Of a DNA stretch of 64,000 bases, positions 28,010 to 37,206 are shown one piece after another. This DNA is from CAVUCH01 sp963763095 (lineage in GTDB: Bacteria > Acidobacteriota > Vicinamibacteria > Vicinamibacterales > JAENWD01), in NCBI GenBank assembly GCA_963763095.1, contig CAVXNR010000025.1, positions 1-64,000 on the forward strand. Direction: 5' to 3'. The stretch's first letter is position 1, and each line of letters begins with the position of its first letter. The notes beneath the pieces were generated by a model. The model had not been told where the DNA came from. It worked only from the letters and a program-made list of their open reading frames with translations, and did no database searches. Both the position numbers and the translations under genes were made by a program.

Positions 28010-28550
28010 TCACTCCTGACGTAGAACCCCAGCGCGCTGTCGCCGGATGTGACCTCGCGCGTGCGCTGGAGGCCTTCGACGCCAGCCGGAGCGCCGGCAC
28101 GCCGAGCGTACTCGATGATCAGCAGACCATCCGCGGCCAGCCAGTCGCGGACCGCGCGCGCGAGCACGGCCGTGTCAGTATCGTATGGGGGATCCAGAAA
28201 GACGAAATCGAAATCCGTCGCGTGCCGCAGGCGGTGCGGCCTCGTTGCCCAGATCGGCGCGAACGATGGCATAGCCATCGACCACGGCACACCGGGCGAG
28301 GTTCTGTGCGATCAGGTCCACGGCGCGCCTGTCCCGATCGATGAACGTGACGTGCGCGGCGCCGCGGCTGATTGCCTCGATGCCCACGGCGCCGGTTCCC
28401 GCACACGCGTCGAGCACGCGCGTGCCAGCGACCCGCGGGCCCAGGATGTTGAACAGCGTCTCGCGCAGCTTGTCGGACGTGGGCCGCAGCCCCGGCCAGC
28501 TCGGGGCCTCGAGTCCGTCGTCCCTTCAGTGTCCCCGCGATGACTCGCAC
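28010..28550 (-). CDS. rsmD: 16S rRNA (guanine966-N2)-methyltransferase, frame breaks
   Basis: A SAM-dependent methyltransferase acting on the small subunit rRNA. VIAGTLKGRRL and TSDKLRETLFNIL form the characteristic N-terminus, LDACAGTGAVGIEAISRGA the SAM site and FLDPPY the catalytic (D/N)PPY motif. Frames change near 28518 and 28230. In the last frame the ORF reads through the repeat array to 27787; a one-base shift at about 28018 would end it at TGA 28010-28012, giving the usual 180 residues, which I prefer. GTG start at 28550. Confidence 0.83.
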
Positions 28551-28598
28551 GATGTCACGCTCCACGCTCGCGGGGCAGCCCTTCAGGCCGCTGACATC

Positions 28599-28624
28599 GG
28601 CAGGGCTGAAGCCCTGCCCCACAT
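28599..28624. repeat. REP-like palindrome, family C
   Basis: GCAGGGCTGAAGCCCTGCCCCACA: perfect inverted CAGGGCT...(A)GCCCTG around the GAA loop plus a CCCCACA tail. Identical cores occur at 54117-54201 (three tandem copies) and 57304-57329. Confidence 0.75.
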
Positions 28625-28682
28625 GACTGCCCGATGGACAGCAGCTCTCAGCGGCACGGCGGGCGCTGTCGGCGGCCGGCGA

Positions 28683-30795
28683 TCAGCCGACGCCGATCAG
28701 CCCGTACCGCTGCCCCCACGTGCGCCGGAACTCGTCGAGCCACCCGGGATTCGAGGCACCCGCGTCGAGCCAGGCGGACGCTTCCTGGCGTGCGCGCTCC
28801 ATCAGCAGGTGATCGCGCCGCAGGTCGCCGACGCGCAACGTGGGGGCGCCCGCCTGGCGCGTGCCGAAGACGTCGCCCGGCCCGCGCAGCTCGAGATCCT
28901 TTTCCGCGATCAGGAACCCGTCCGTGCTCTCGGTCATCATCTTCAGCCGTTCGCGCCCATCCTCCGTGATCGGGAACTGGTACAGCAGGATGCACGAGGA
29001 CTGCTGACTGCCCCGCCCGACGCGGCCACGCAGCTGGTGCAGCTGCGACAGCCCAAACCGCTCGGCGTGCTCGACCACCATCACCGTCGCATTTGCCACG
29101 TCGATGCCCGACCTCGATCACGGTCGTCGAGACCAGGATGTGAATCTCGCCGGCCGCGAACGCGCGCATCACCCGGTCCTTCGCATCCTGCTTCAGGCGG
29201 CCGTGCAGCAGGGCCACGCGGTATGCCGGGAAGATGTCGTGCGCGAGGTGATCCGCCATCTCCGTCGCCGCGCGCAGATCCGTCTTCTCCGACTCCTCGA
29301 TGATCGGGTACACGATGTACGCCTGGCGTCCGGCGTCCAGCTCGGTTCGGAGAAACGCGTAGATCTCGTCGCGCCGCGCGTCGGGCTTCGCGACGGTGCG
29401 CACCGGCGTGCGTCCCGGCGGCAGGTCGCGGATCGACGACACGTCGAGGTCGCCATAGGTCGTGACCGCAAGCGTCCGCGGGATGGGCGTCGCGGTCATC
29501 ACCAGCATGTCGGGCTGCAGCCCCTTCTCGCGCAGCAGCGCCCGCTGCAGCACACCGAACCGGTGCTGCTCGTCGATGATCACGAGGCCGAGCGCCTGGA
29601 ACCGCACCGACTTCTGCACCAGGGCATGCGTGCCCACCACCAGGTGCATCTCGCCGGCGGCGATCGCCTTGCCCGTGCTGCGGCGCTCGGCGGCGGGAAG
29701 ACGCCCGGTCAGCAGCGCGACCCGGAACCGCGTGCCCGCCAGCAGCCGCTGCACGGTCGTGAAGTGCTGCTCGGCGAGGATTTCGGTGGGCGCCATGAAC
29801 GCGACCTGCTGCCCGTTCTCCATCGCGAGCACCGCCGCGAGCACGGCAACGATCGTCTTGCCGGCACCGACGTCGCCCTGCAGCAGGCGGTTCATCGGAT
29901 GCGTGCGCTGCATGTCGTCGGCGATCTCCTTCAGCGCCACGCGCTGACCCGGCGTGAGGCGAAACGGCAGCACGGCCCGCAGCGCGTCGCGGATGCGATC
30001 GTCCACACGCGTCACCAGCGCCTTGCGCTCGGCCTCGGACTCCCGCTTGCGCAGCAGCAGCCCCACCTGGAAGCGGAAGAACTCCTCGAAGACCAGACGC
30101 CGCTGCGCGGGCGTCCGATAGGCGTTGAGCGCGTCGAGCGGCGTGCCGGGCGCGGGGAAGTGCACCTGCTCGAGCGCGGTCCTGCGGTCCGGAAACCCGA
30201 GGCGCGCGCGGATATCCGGCCGGCAACGGATCGTCGAGGTCCGGCGGGAGCCGCAGCAGCGCGTCGGCGACGAGCCGCCGCTGCATCTTCGGCGTGATCG
30301 ATCGCGCGCGCTCGTACACGGGAACGATCCGGCCCGTGTGCAGCGTCTCGGCCTCCGCGTCCGCCGCGTCGGTCTCGATCAGCTCGAAGTCGGGGTTGGT
30401 GAACTGCAGGCCGGCGTAGGGATTCCGCTCCAGGGTGCCGTAGAGCACGATGTGATCGCGCGCGTGGAGCTGGTCCTGCAGGAACGAGGAGTTGAACCAG
30501 GCGACGCGGATCGAGCCGCTGGCGTCGCGGACGAGCGCCTCGAAGATCCGGAAGCCGGGCCGCCGCGTCGGGCGGAGCCCGCACTGCACGATCTCACCGC
30601 TGACCGTGACGGTCTCCCCTTCCTGCACGGAGGCCACCGGCCGCAGGTTGCTGCGGTCCTCGTAGCGCAGGGGAAACGGTAGAGGAGGTCTTCGATCGTG
30701 TGCAGGCCGGCGCGCGCAAAATCTGCCGCTTTGCGCGGACCCACACCCTTCAGGTACTGCAGCGCCGTCTGGAGTACCTCGCCGGGTGGGGGCAT
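28683..30795 (-). CDS. recG: ATP-dependent DNA helicase RecG, three frame breaks
   Basis: Branch-migration helicase that regresses stalled forks and processes Holliday junctions. An N-terminal helical part with LKGVGPRKA, the OB-fold wedge domain (VTVSGEIVQCG, YGTLERNPYAGLQFTNPDFE), then helicase motifs GDVGAGKT (Walker A), DEQHRFG (motif II), TATPIPRTLA (motif III) and QLRGRVGRG (motif VI) are all visible. Frames change near 30675, 30225 and 29100; the joined span gives about 704 residues, normal for RecG. The ATG at 30795 gives the usual start. Confidence 0.92.
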
Positions 30796-30809
30796 GCGTC
30801 GGGGCCGGC

Positions 30810-31426
30810 CTACTGAACGATGATCGCCTGGCCCCTGAGGGTCTCGATCTGCCGGATGTTCACGGGCAGCGGGAACGGCGCCTCCAGATCGATGCCTTCC
30901 GGGTTCTCGGGGGTGCGTGAGTAGTAGCTCACCACCTGCTGCAGCAGCGCTTTCGGAACGGGGACGCCGCTCACCGAGCGCCTGCTCGAGATGAAACTGC
31001 GCGACGCCGTTCGTGGCGTTGAGCGTGCCGACCGCTTCGACCGGGACCCGGCCCGAGAGCATCGACAGCACGCCGAAGCCTCCGGCCGCCCGCCTGGGCC
31101 TTCTTCACTTCGTCAAGATCGACCAGCGCGCGCCCGCGCAACCGCCCGGCTTCCTCGATCGTCACCACCGGTTCGAGCACACCCGCGGGGATCTCACTGC
31201 GGGCATGGAATTCGAGAAACGAGTTCACCTCGCTCTCAGTGACCGGCGTGCGCAGGGGCTTCGATTGCGCGCCGAGCCCGTGGGTGGCAATCACCGCGAT
31301 CTTGCGCAGGAGCTGATCCGCGTCAGCACGCGTCCGCTGGACGTCAGCCGCAGCCAGAAGGGTCGGCACCGACAGGGTCACAGTTGCAAGGACCAACAGC
31401 GGTGAGCGAAGTCGTGAACACCACAT
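30810..31426 (-). CDS. Secreted protein of unknown function, frame breaks
   Basis: A probable signal peptide (SRLRSPLLVLATVTLSVPTLLAAA) precedes a region with TPVTESEVNSFLEF, a beta-rich middle (GRALVDLDEV, GRVPVEAVGTL) and a C-terminal end reading LPVNIRQIETLRGQAIIVQ. The pattern of TESEVN helix plus beta strands is reminiscent of LmeA/DUF2993-type lipid-binding proteins, but I cannot claim the family. Two frame breaks (about 31095 and 30978) separate three pieces; the joined length is about 205 residues. It lies 14 bp before recG, so co-transcription is likely. Confidence 0.55.
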
Positions 31427-31515
31427 AATGCACACTCTCAAGGGACAGGAGACATGGTGTGTTATTCACGGCCTGTGCCACCCATTGCCGAGGGCGTATC
31501 GGATCAACAGGGACA

Positions 31516-31541
31516 TGGCCGGGGCGCTTCGGCCCCGGCCA
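31516..31541 (-). terminator. Hairpin downstream of the PfkB kinase gene
   Basis: TGGCCGGGGC (31516-31525) pairs perfectly with GCCCCGGCCA (31532-31541) around GCTTCG. It lies 60 bp past the kinase stop and before the next minus-strand gene, in the position of a terminator, though without a U tract. The rest of 31427-31600 shows nothing else. Confidence 0.55.
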
Positions 31542-31600
31542 GCCAGCCACGCCACGCCGTCGCCTATGCCGCCCGGCCGCGCCTCGACCGCGAACCGTCC

Positions 31601-32546
31601 TCATAGAGGCACGCTCGTGCCGCGCCTGTCCTCCGCGAGCAACGCCTCGAGCTCGGCCGCATGCGGGAGACCTTCCCGGGCGCCCGCCGTCCGGCACTTC
31701 AGGGCCGCGACCGCGTTGGCCATCCGCAGCAGGATCTCGACGTCCTCGGGGCCGTGCTGCAGGAGTGCCGCGATGAACCCGCCCCGGAACGCGTCGCCGG
31801 CGCCGGTGGTATCCACGCACGGCACGCGGAAGGCGGGCGTCCGGATCTCGCGCCCTCCGCAGCGCGCCAGGCTCCCGCTGCGGCCCCAGCGTCACGCACG
31901 TGAGCGCCGGCTGCAGCTCCGCATGGAGCCGCTCGAGGGCTCGGCCCAGTCTCGGACGACGCGGTCCAGCGCTCGGGGAACCCTTCAGATGCGATCACGA
32001 TGTCGATGAGCGGCAGGAGACGATCCAGACCGGGCAGGACGGCTTCCACGTCGATCGCGGTGATGACCCCAGCCTCCCGCGCGACGGTTGCCGCAGCCAC
32101 GGACGCCTCGACGTCGTCGCAGTCCACGAGCAGGATCCGCGAGGTGCGCACGGCGGGTGCGGGCACATCCGCAGAGGTGAGCGCGAGGCGCGGGTCGCGG
32201 TCCCAGAGCACCGTGCGGTCACCCGTGCGTCCATCCACGATGATCATCGCGAAGCGCGTCTGCGCACCCGCCACGACTTCGGCGGCGCTCACGTCCACGC
32301 CTTCGGTGACGAGGCTGTTGCGCCCGATGTCGCCGAGCTCGTCCGACCCGAATCGTCCAAGGTACCGGGCGCGCCATCCGAGCCGCGCGCAGCAGACCAT
32401 CGCCGACGCCACCTGTCCGCCCGGAAACCGTGCGAAGCGCTCGATCTGCTGCTTCGAGTTGCTCGTCGGGAACTCGCGCAAGCATCGCCACGAGGTCGAC
32501 GCTGTTCTGTCCGAGACCCGACCACGTCGCATGAGCGGTCCTGCAT
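31601..32546 (-). CDS. PfkB/ribokinase-family sugar kinase, several frame breaks
   Basis: A carbohydrate or nucleoside kinase of the ribokinase fold. GLGQNSVDLVAMLREFP at the start, GGQVASAMVCCARLGWRARYLGRFGSDELG (first PfkB signature region) and DTTGAGDAFRGGFIAAL near the end, carrying the catalytic Asp and anion hole, identify it. At least four one-base breaks (about 32512, 32480, 31945, 31835) are needed to connect the pieces. The ATG at 32546 is the start that joins the frame of VVGLGQN; about 315 residues result, normal for the family. The substrate cannot be named. Confidence 0.8.
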
Positions 32547-32639
32547 CGGGCGGCACGATGAGCGGCAGACGCACGGGCGGCATCCTACCATGCGGCCCCG
32601 CAGCCCGGCTGTTGACTTTCGCCTTCTCTTTGCATAGCG

Positions 32640-33254
32640 ATGCGCAGCATGGTTCCACTGACAAAACGCCAGCGCGAGATCCTGGATTACCTGAACGACT
32701 TCATCCAGCAGCACGGCTACGCGCCGAGCCTCGAGGAGATCGGCCGGCGCTTCAACCTGTCGTCGCTGGCGACGGTGCACAAGCACCTGACGAACCTGCA
32801 GGAGAAAGGCGTCATCAAACGGACCTGGAACCGCAGCCGCTCGGTCGAGCTCGTCGCCACCCGCATGGGCGGACGTGCCGTCGAGCTGCCGCTGCTCGGG
32901 TACGTCGCCGCCGGAGCGCCCATCGAAGCCGTCGCCGGTACCGAAACGATTGCCGTGCCGGAAGAGATGGTGGGCCGACGCGAGACCTACGTGCTGCGCG
33001 TGCGTGGCAGCTCGATGATTGACGAGCAGATCCGCGACGGCGACTTCGTCATCGTCGAAGACCGCAAAACCGCCGACAACGGCGAGATGGTGATTGCCCT
33101 GCTCGGCGGTCACGACGTGACGCTGAAGAAGTTCTACCGGGAGAACGGCCAGGTTCGCCTGCAACCGGCAAACCCGACGATGGCGCCTATCTACGTGGCG
33201 GCCGACCAGGTGCAGCTGCAGGGAGTTGTCGTCGGGGTCATGCGACGGTACTGA
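32640..33254 (+). CDS. lexA: LexA SOS repressor
   Basis: N-terminal winged helix (LTKRQREILDYLNDFI, SLEEIGRRFNLSS) and C-terminal S24 autoprotease with cleavage site AAGAP, nucleophile Ser in RGSSMID and general-base Lys in VTLKKFY. About 200 residues, clean frame. ATG 32649 (MVPLTKRQ) matches homologues better than ATG 32640; a TTGACT -35-like box (32612-32617) with CATAGC close to the start suggests a very short or absent leader. It is divergent from the PfkB kinase. The SOS box was not recognised. Confidence 0.95.
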   Translation: MRSMVPLTKRQREILDYLNDFIQQHGYAPSLEEIGRRFNLSSLATVHKHLTNLQEKGVIKRTWNRSRSVELVATRMGGRAVELPLLGYVAAGAPIEAVAGTETIAVPEEMVGRRETYVLRVRGSSMIDEQIRDGDFVIVEDRKTADNGEMVIALLGGHDVTLKKFYRENGQVRLQPANPTMAPIYVAADQVQLQGVVVGVMRRY

Positions 33255-33411
33255 CGTTCATCGTCAATCGTCAACCGTCAACCGTCGCACCGTGCAACAC
33301 GTCGCGTCGCTCCACTCCGTTGCAGACGAGCTGCCCACATGCGTGCGTGGCCGTAGACCGTAACCGGCACCCGACGTAACGGTCGAACGGTGAACGGTGA
33401 ACGGTGACGGT
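33255..33411. repeat. Heptamer array, unit CGTCAAC, inverted arms
   Basis: Immediately after the lexA stop: CGTTCAT, CGTCAAT, CGTCAAC, CGTCAAC, CGTCGCA (33255-33289). The inverted arm (33374-33411) has GTGAACG units and ends just before the -10 box of the next gene. The central 85 bp show nothing recognisable. Confidence 0.85.
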
Positions 33412-33415
33412 CTGG

Positions 33416-33421
33416 TAAACT
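33416..33421 (+). promoter_or_regulatory. -10 box of the DUF3467 gene, leaderless spacing
   Basis: TAAACT ends exactly 7 bp before ATG 33429, and there is no Shine-Dalgarno sequence, consistent with a leaderless mRNA for DUF3467-nth-zincin-rsmA. Confidence 0.45.
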
Positions 33422-33428
33422 CCCCTGC

Positions 33429-33737
33429 ATGTCCGAACGCAAGCAGATCAACTTCACGATCGTGCCTGATGAGACCGTGAAGAGCGACCGCATGTACGCC
33501 AACTTCTGCGCGGTCGCGAACACCCCGTTCGACTGCACCCTGACCTTCTGCGAGGTGCTGCCGCTCTCAGAAGAAGAGATCCGCACCGCCGAGGCCGACA
33601 CCGAGCACATCGTCCGGGCGCCGGTGCGCGCGCGCATCGTGATCCCGCTGCAGACGCTGCCCGCGCTCGTCGCCGCGCTGCAGGAGCAGATGCGCGGGAT
33701 GCCGCAGATGCCCGCTCCGCCAGGGCCCGTGCACTGA
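33429..33737 (+). CDS. DUF3467-family protein
   Basis: A 102-residue protein with the DUF3467 pattern: INFTIVPDE near the start, DRMYANFCAVANTPFDCTL in the middle and IVIPLQTLPALVAALQEQM at the C-terminus, followed by a Pro/Met-rich tail. Members are small beta-rich proteins of unknown function, widespread in Acidobacteriota and related phyla. It is the first gene of a compact run with nth, whose GTG starts 4 bp after this stop. Confidence 0.85.
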   Translation: MSERKQINFTIVPDETVKSDRMYANFCAVANTPFDCTLTFCEVLPLSEEEIRTAEADTEHIVRAPVRARIVIPLQTLPALVAALQEQMRGMPQMPAPPGPVH

Positions 33738-33741
33738 CGCC

Positions 33742-34498
33742 GTGGGCCAGCTCCATCCTCCGCGCGCCACACGGGCGATCCTGGAGAAGCTGGATGCGCA
33801 GCATCCTGGCGCCGACACCGAACTGCACTACACCACCGCGTTCGAGCTCCTGGTTGCGACGATCCTCTCGGCGCAGTCCACCGACCAGCGGGTGAACCTC
33901 GTCACGCCGGCGCTGTTCGCGAAGTACCCGGACGCGCGGGCGCTCGCGGCGGCGCCGCCCTCCGATGTCGAACGGCTGATCGTGCAGACCGGTTTCTTCC
34001 GGCAGAAGACGAAAGCCATCATCGGCATGTCGCGCGCGCTGCTGGATCAGCACGGCGGCGAGGTTCCGGCCAGCATGGATGCGCTCCTGAAGCTGCCCGG
34101 GGTCGGCCGCAAGACCGCGAACGTCGTGCTCGGCCACGCGCTCGGCGTGCCGGGCCTCCCCGTGGATCGGCATGTGCTCCGTGTGTCGAACCGGATCGGA
34201 ATTGCCGAAGGCGACGATCCGGAGGCCGTTGAGGCACGGCTGTGCGCGGCGCTGCCGCACGAGCGGTGGACGCGGGCGTCTGACGTGCTCATCCTCCACG
34301 GCCGCCGCATCTGCCGGCCGAGGCCGCTCTGCGATCAGTGTGCGGTGACGGCAGAGTGCGTGTACTTCCGCACCGTGATCAGCGCCCGAAGCGGCACGCG
34401 CCGCAGACGCACCGCTGAAGCGGGCACGAGCCGCGAAGAAGGCGGCAGCGGCGCTTCCGGTGACCAAGCCGCCGCGCGCCCGTTCGCGCCAGCGATGA
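33742..34498 (+). CDS. nth: Endonuclease III, frame break near the C-terminus
   Basis: DNA glycosylase/AP lyase that removes oxidised pyrimidines. ILSAQSTDQRVN, the helix-hairpin-helix LPGVGRKTANVVLG with catalytic Lys and the downstream Asp in VDRHV are present. The Fe-S cluster cysteines read C-x5-C-x2-C-x5-C rather than the usual C-x6-C-x2-C-x5-C. As written the frame runs into the next gene, but a one-base shift near 34380 gives a Lys/Ala-rich tail ending in TGA 34496-34498, overlapping the next ATG by 4 bp. I take that as the true end (about 251 residues). Confidence 0.9.
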
Positions 34499-34944
34499 CC
34501 CGCGAAGCCTTCGAAGCGCTCGCCAACGAGGCGTTCCTCGCCATCCCACGGCGGTTCCGGTCGCGCATGCGCAACGTCGCGATCGTGGTGGAGGACGCGC
34601 CGGACCGGGACCTGCTGCGCGAGATGGAGATCCACCCGCCCGACACGCTCTTTGGCTTGTACCAGGGCGTTCCCTTGACCGAGCGCACCTGGGACTACGG
34701 CAATCGCATGCCCGACCGCATCGTGATCTACCAGCGGCCGATCGAGGAGGCGTGCGAGGGCGACGCCGACGCGGTGTTCGAAGAGGTGTGCGCCACGATC
34801 ATCCACGAGGCCGGGCACTACTTCGGTCTCTCGGAAGAGGAGATCCAGGCGATCGAGGAACGATGGTGGAACGGGGACGAGTTCGAGGGCGATGACGCGC
34901 CCGGCAGCGCCCGAGACTCCGCACCTGCGCAGGAAGCCGAGTGA
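34495..34944 (+). CDS. Minimal zincin-like metallopeptidase family protein
   Basis: A 149-residue protein: FEALANEAFLAIP at the start, NVAIVVEDAP, then FGLYQGVPLTER and DRIVIYQRPIEE, and the zinc motif IIHEAGHYFGLSEEEI near the C-terminus. This is the 'metallopeptidase family protein' of compact HExxH zincins common in Actinobacteria, Chloroflexi and Acidobacteria; substrates are unknown. The start ATG overlaps the inferred nth stop and the stop overlaps the rsmA GTG (34941-34944), implying translational coupling on both sides. Confidence 0.85.
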   Translation: MTREAFEALANEAFLAIPRRFRSRMRNVAIVVEDAPDRDLLREMEIHPPDTLFGLYQGVPLTERTWDYGNRMPDRIVIYQRPIEEACEGDADAVFEEVCATIIHEAGHYFGLSEEEIQAIEERWWNGDEFEGDDAPGSARDSAPAQEAE

Positions 34945-35737
34945 GGACTCGTAAGCGGTTCGGCCAGCACTTCCTCGAGGACGTCTGGGTGCGGAAGGTG
35001 ATCGCCGCGGTGTCACCCCAGCCCGACGATGTGATCCTGGAGATTGGACCGGGCGCGGGGGCGCTGACACTGCCACTCGCCAGGTCGGCACGGTTGGTCA
35101 TCGGGGTCGAACTCGATCGCGATCTTGCCGCCGATCTGACGGCTCTGGCACCGCCGAACGTGCGGGTGGTGCCCGGCGACATCCTCGACGTCAACCTGGC
35201 GGGCATGGTGCCTCGCCGAGGCCTCACGCATTCGCGTCGTGGGCAACCTTCCCTACAACATCTCGTCGCCGATCCTCTTCAAGCTGCTGGACGCGCAGGC
35301 CGCGGATCCGCGGATCACCGACGCGACCCTGATGCTGCAGAAGGAGGTGGCCGACCGGCTGGTGGCCTCCCCGGGCACGCACGACTACGGCGTGCTGACG
35401 GTGCTCCTGGGACGCCGCGCGCGGATGACGCACCTGCTCACGCTCCCGCCTGGGGCCTTCCGGCCGCCGCCGAAGGTCACGTCCGCGGTGGTCCGGCTCG
35501 ACTTCCTCGCGGAGGCGGACGTCATCCCTGCCCCGCCCACCTTCGACGCGACCGTCCGCGGGCTGTTCACGCGACGCCGGAAAACGCTCGGCAACTGCCT
35601 CGCGGCCTACGCGGGCGTGCCGGGCGCGACGGCGGCGGAATGGCTGCGACGGAATCGGCATCGATCCGCGGCGGCGTCCGGAGACGCTGACGATCGTGGA
35701 GTTCGCCCGTCTGGCCGCGCGGCTCCGGGATCGATAG
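34941..35737 (+). CDS. rsmA: 16S rRNA (adenine1518-N6/adenine1519-N6)-dimethyltransferase, frame breaks
   Basis: KsgA-type methylase acting late in small-subunit assembly. RTRKRFGQHFLED at the N-terminus, SAM motif EIGPGAGALTLPLA, VPGDILD and the catalytic NLPYNISSPI are typical; the C-terminal helical domain has RRRKTLGNCLAAY. Frames change near 35215 and 35652; the last frame reads ETLTIVEFARLAARLRDR to TAG 35737, giving about 265 residues. The GTG start overlaps the preceding stop. It ends the DUF3467-nth-zincin-rsmA run. Confidence 0.92.
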
Positions 35738-35867
35738 CACCCGCACGGTCCACGCGGTCGCCAACATGCGTCCCGGGACACGCGGAGACGACCGCCCGCG
35801 TGATAGGCTGCGCGCACCGAGGCGCCCGCTCCCACGCCGCCGCTCACTACCATCGAGGAGAGGATCC

Positions 35868-36772
35868 ATGAGCAAGAAAGCCGCGAGCGTCGCGTCGAAG
35901 CATGCTGCCCGTTCGTTGCACATCGGCCTGAACGCCGTGGCCCCGGCACATTACGGAGGCTGGAGCGGGCCGCTGGCCGCCTGCGAGTTCGACGCCAACG
36001 ACATGGCCGACGTCGCGCGGTCACGCGGGATGCGCGCGAAGGTGCTGCTGACGAAGGCGGCGACGCGGGCAAAGGTGCTGGCGGGCATCCGCGCGGCAGC
36101 GAGCCGGTTGAAGAAGGGAGACCTCTTCTTCCTCACCTACTCCGGACACGGCGGCCAGGTGCCCGATGTGACGGGAGAAGAGGCCGACAGCCGCGACGAG
36201 ACGTGGTGTCTGTTCGACGGCGAGCTGATCGACGACGAGCTGTACTTCGCGCTGAGCCGGTTCGCCCCGGGTGTCAGGATCCTCGTGCTGTCGGACAGCT
36301 GCCACAGCGGGACCGTGACGCGAGCACCCGTGAGTGCGGGCGCCGACGTCACGCCGCGCTCCCGGATGATGCCTCCCGGGGTGGCTGACGCCACGTACGG
36401 AAGCATCAGCGCTTCTATGACGGGCTGCAGCGGAAGATCGCCAAGGCGGCGGGTGGCCGTTCCAGCGTCGATCCCGACAGCGTGCTGTCGCAGCTGGTCG
36501 TCAAGCCGCGGCTCGAGCGAATCGCGGGGAAGTTCCGTGCTACGTCGATCCTCATCTCGGGATGCCAGGACAACCAGACGTCGATGGATGGCGATCGGAA
36601 CGGCGCATTCACCGAAGCCCTGCTGCGCGTCTGGGCTGACGGCGCGTTCACGGGAGACTATCGCCGATTCCATGCGGCGATCCGGGGGCGTCTGCCGGCG
36701 TCGCAATCCCCCAACCTGTTCACGCTCGGCCGCGCGGGCACGTTCGCGAAGCAGCGTCCGTTCACCGTGTGA
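35868..36772 (+). CDS. Caspase-like (C14/metacaspase type) protease, one frame break
   Basis: A single-domain caspase-hemoglobinase fold protein of about 300 residues. LHIGLNAVAPAHYGGW opens the domain, GDLFFLTYSGHGGQVPD holds the catalytic His and VLSDSCHSGT the catalytic Cys. Type I prokaryotic metacaspases are Ca2+-dependent, Arg/Lys-specific and linked to stress or cell death; no partner domain is fused here. No signal peptide is evident. The ATG at 35868 has GAGGAGAGG upstream. The frame shifts near 36405 and continues with YDGLQRKIAKAAGG to the TGA at 36770-36772, which lies inside a repeat array. Confidence 0.88.
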
Positions 36773-37003
36773 CCTTCGCTCGTTCACCGTCACCGTTGAC
36801 CGTTCACCGTTCGACCGTTGACCGTTCACTCTGACCGTTGACGTTCACTGTTGACCGTTTCACTGTCCGCTCACCGCGCGCTGCCCGCCTCGCCGCGGCA
36901 CTCCGCGCGCGAGCCCAGCGCCGAGAGCCCGGCCGCCCAGTTCCCGGCGCCCAGCGTGCCCCAGCGCCAACTGCCCGTCAACTCAGCGGTCAACGGTGAA
37001 CGG
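36762..37003. repeat. Heptamer array, unit CCGTTCA/CCGTTGA, beginning inside the caspase 3' end
   Basis: TTCACCGTGTGACC includes the last codons and stop of the caspase gene. CCGTTCA/CCGTTGA/CCGTTCG units continue to about 36870. A middle section carries CGCCCAG-type units (CGGCGCCCAGCG), and inverted units GGTCAACGGTGAACGG occur at 36988-37003. It appears to be two nested arrays of different unit. Confidence 0.8.
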
Positions 37004-37206
37004 CCTCCTATCCCCCGCGTGTGCTATAGTTTCGAGCCGATAACACTCCTCCGTGCAGGTGCACCCAGTAACCTGCCGCGAGGTCGCCTGGCCTCCCAAG
37101 CCGGGAGCCTCACATCCTGACCGCGCAGGCGCCGCACCGATGTGGGTGCCTGGGTGTCGCTGACGAACGGTTCGGCCCGCGGGCACAGGCCTGCGCTGGG
37201 ACATCG
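36773..37206. other. Intergenic region before the RNase J gene: array plus a possible structured leader
   Basis: The first half is repeat. From 37020 a TATAGT box (37025-37030) begins a 176-nt segment with short stem possibilities (AGGT...ACCT at 37056-37075 and GGCCTCCC/GGGAGCC near 37090-37110). I recognise no known RNA or riboswitch in it, and there is no Shine-Dalgarno before ATG 37207. It could be a 5' leader of the RNase J mRNA. Confidence 0.4.

Noticed and set aside
27787..28010. C-terminal extension of RsmD through the heptamer array
   Set aside because: It would translate repeat DNA into Pro/Gly/Ser-rich sequence not expected in the family; a one-base shift gives a normal end at 28010.
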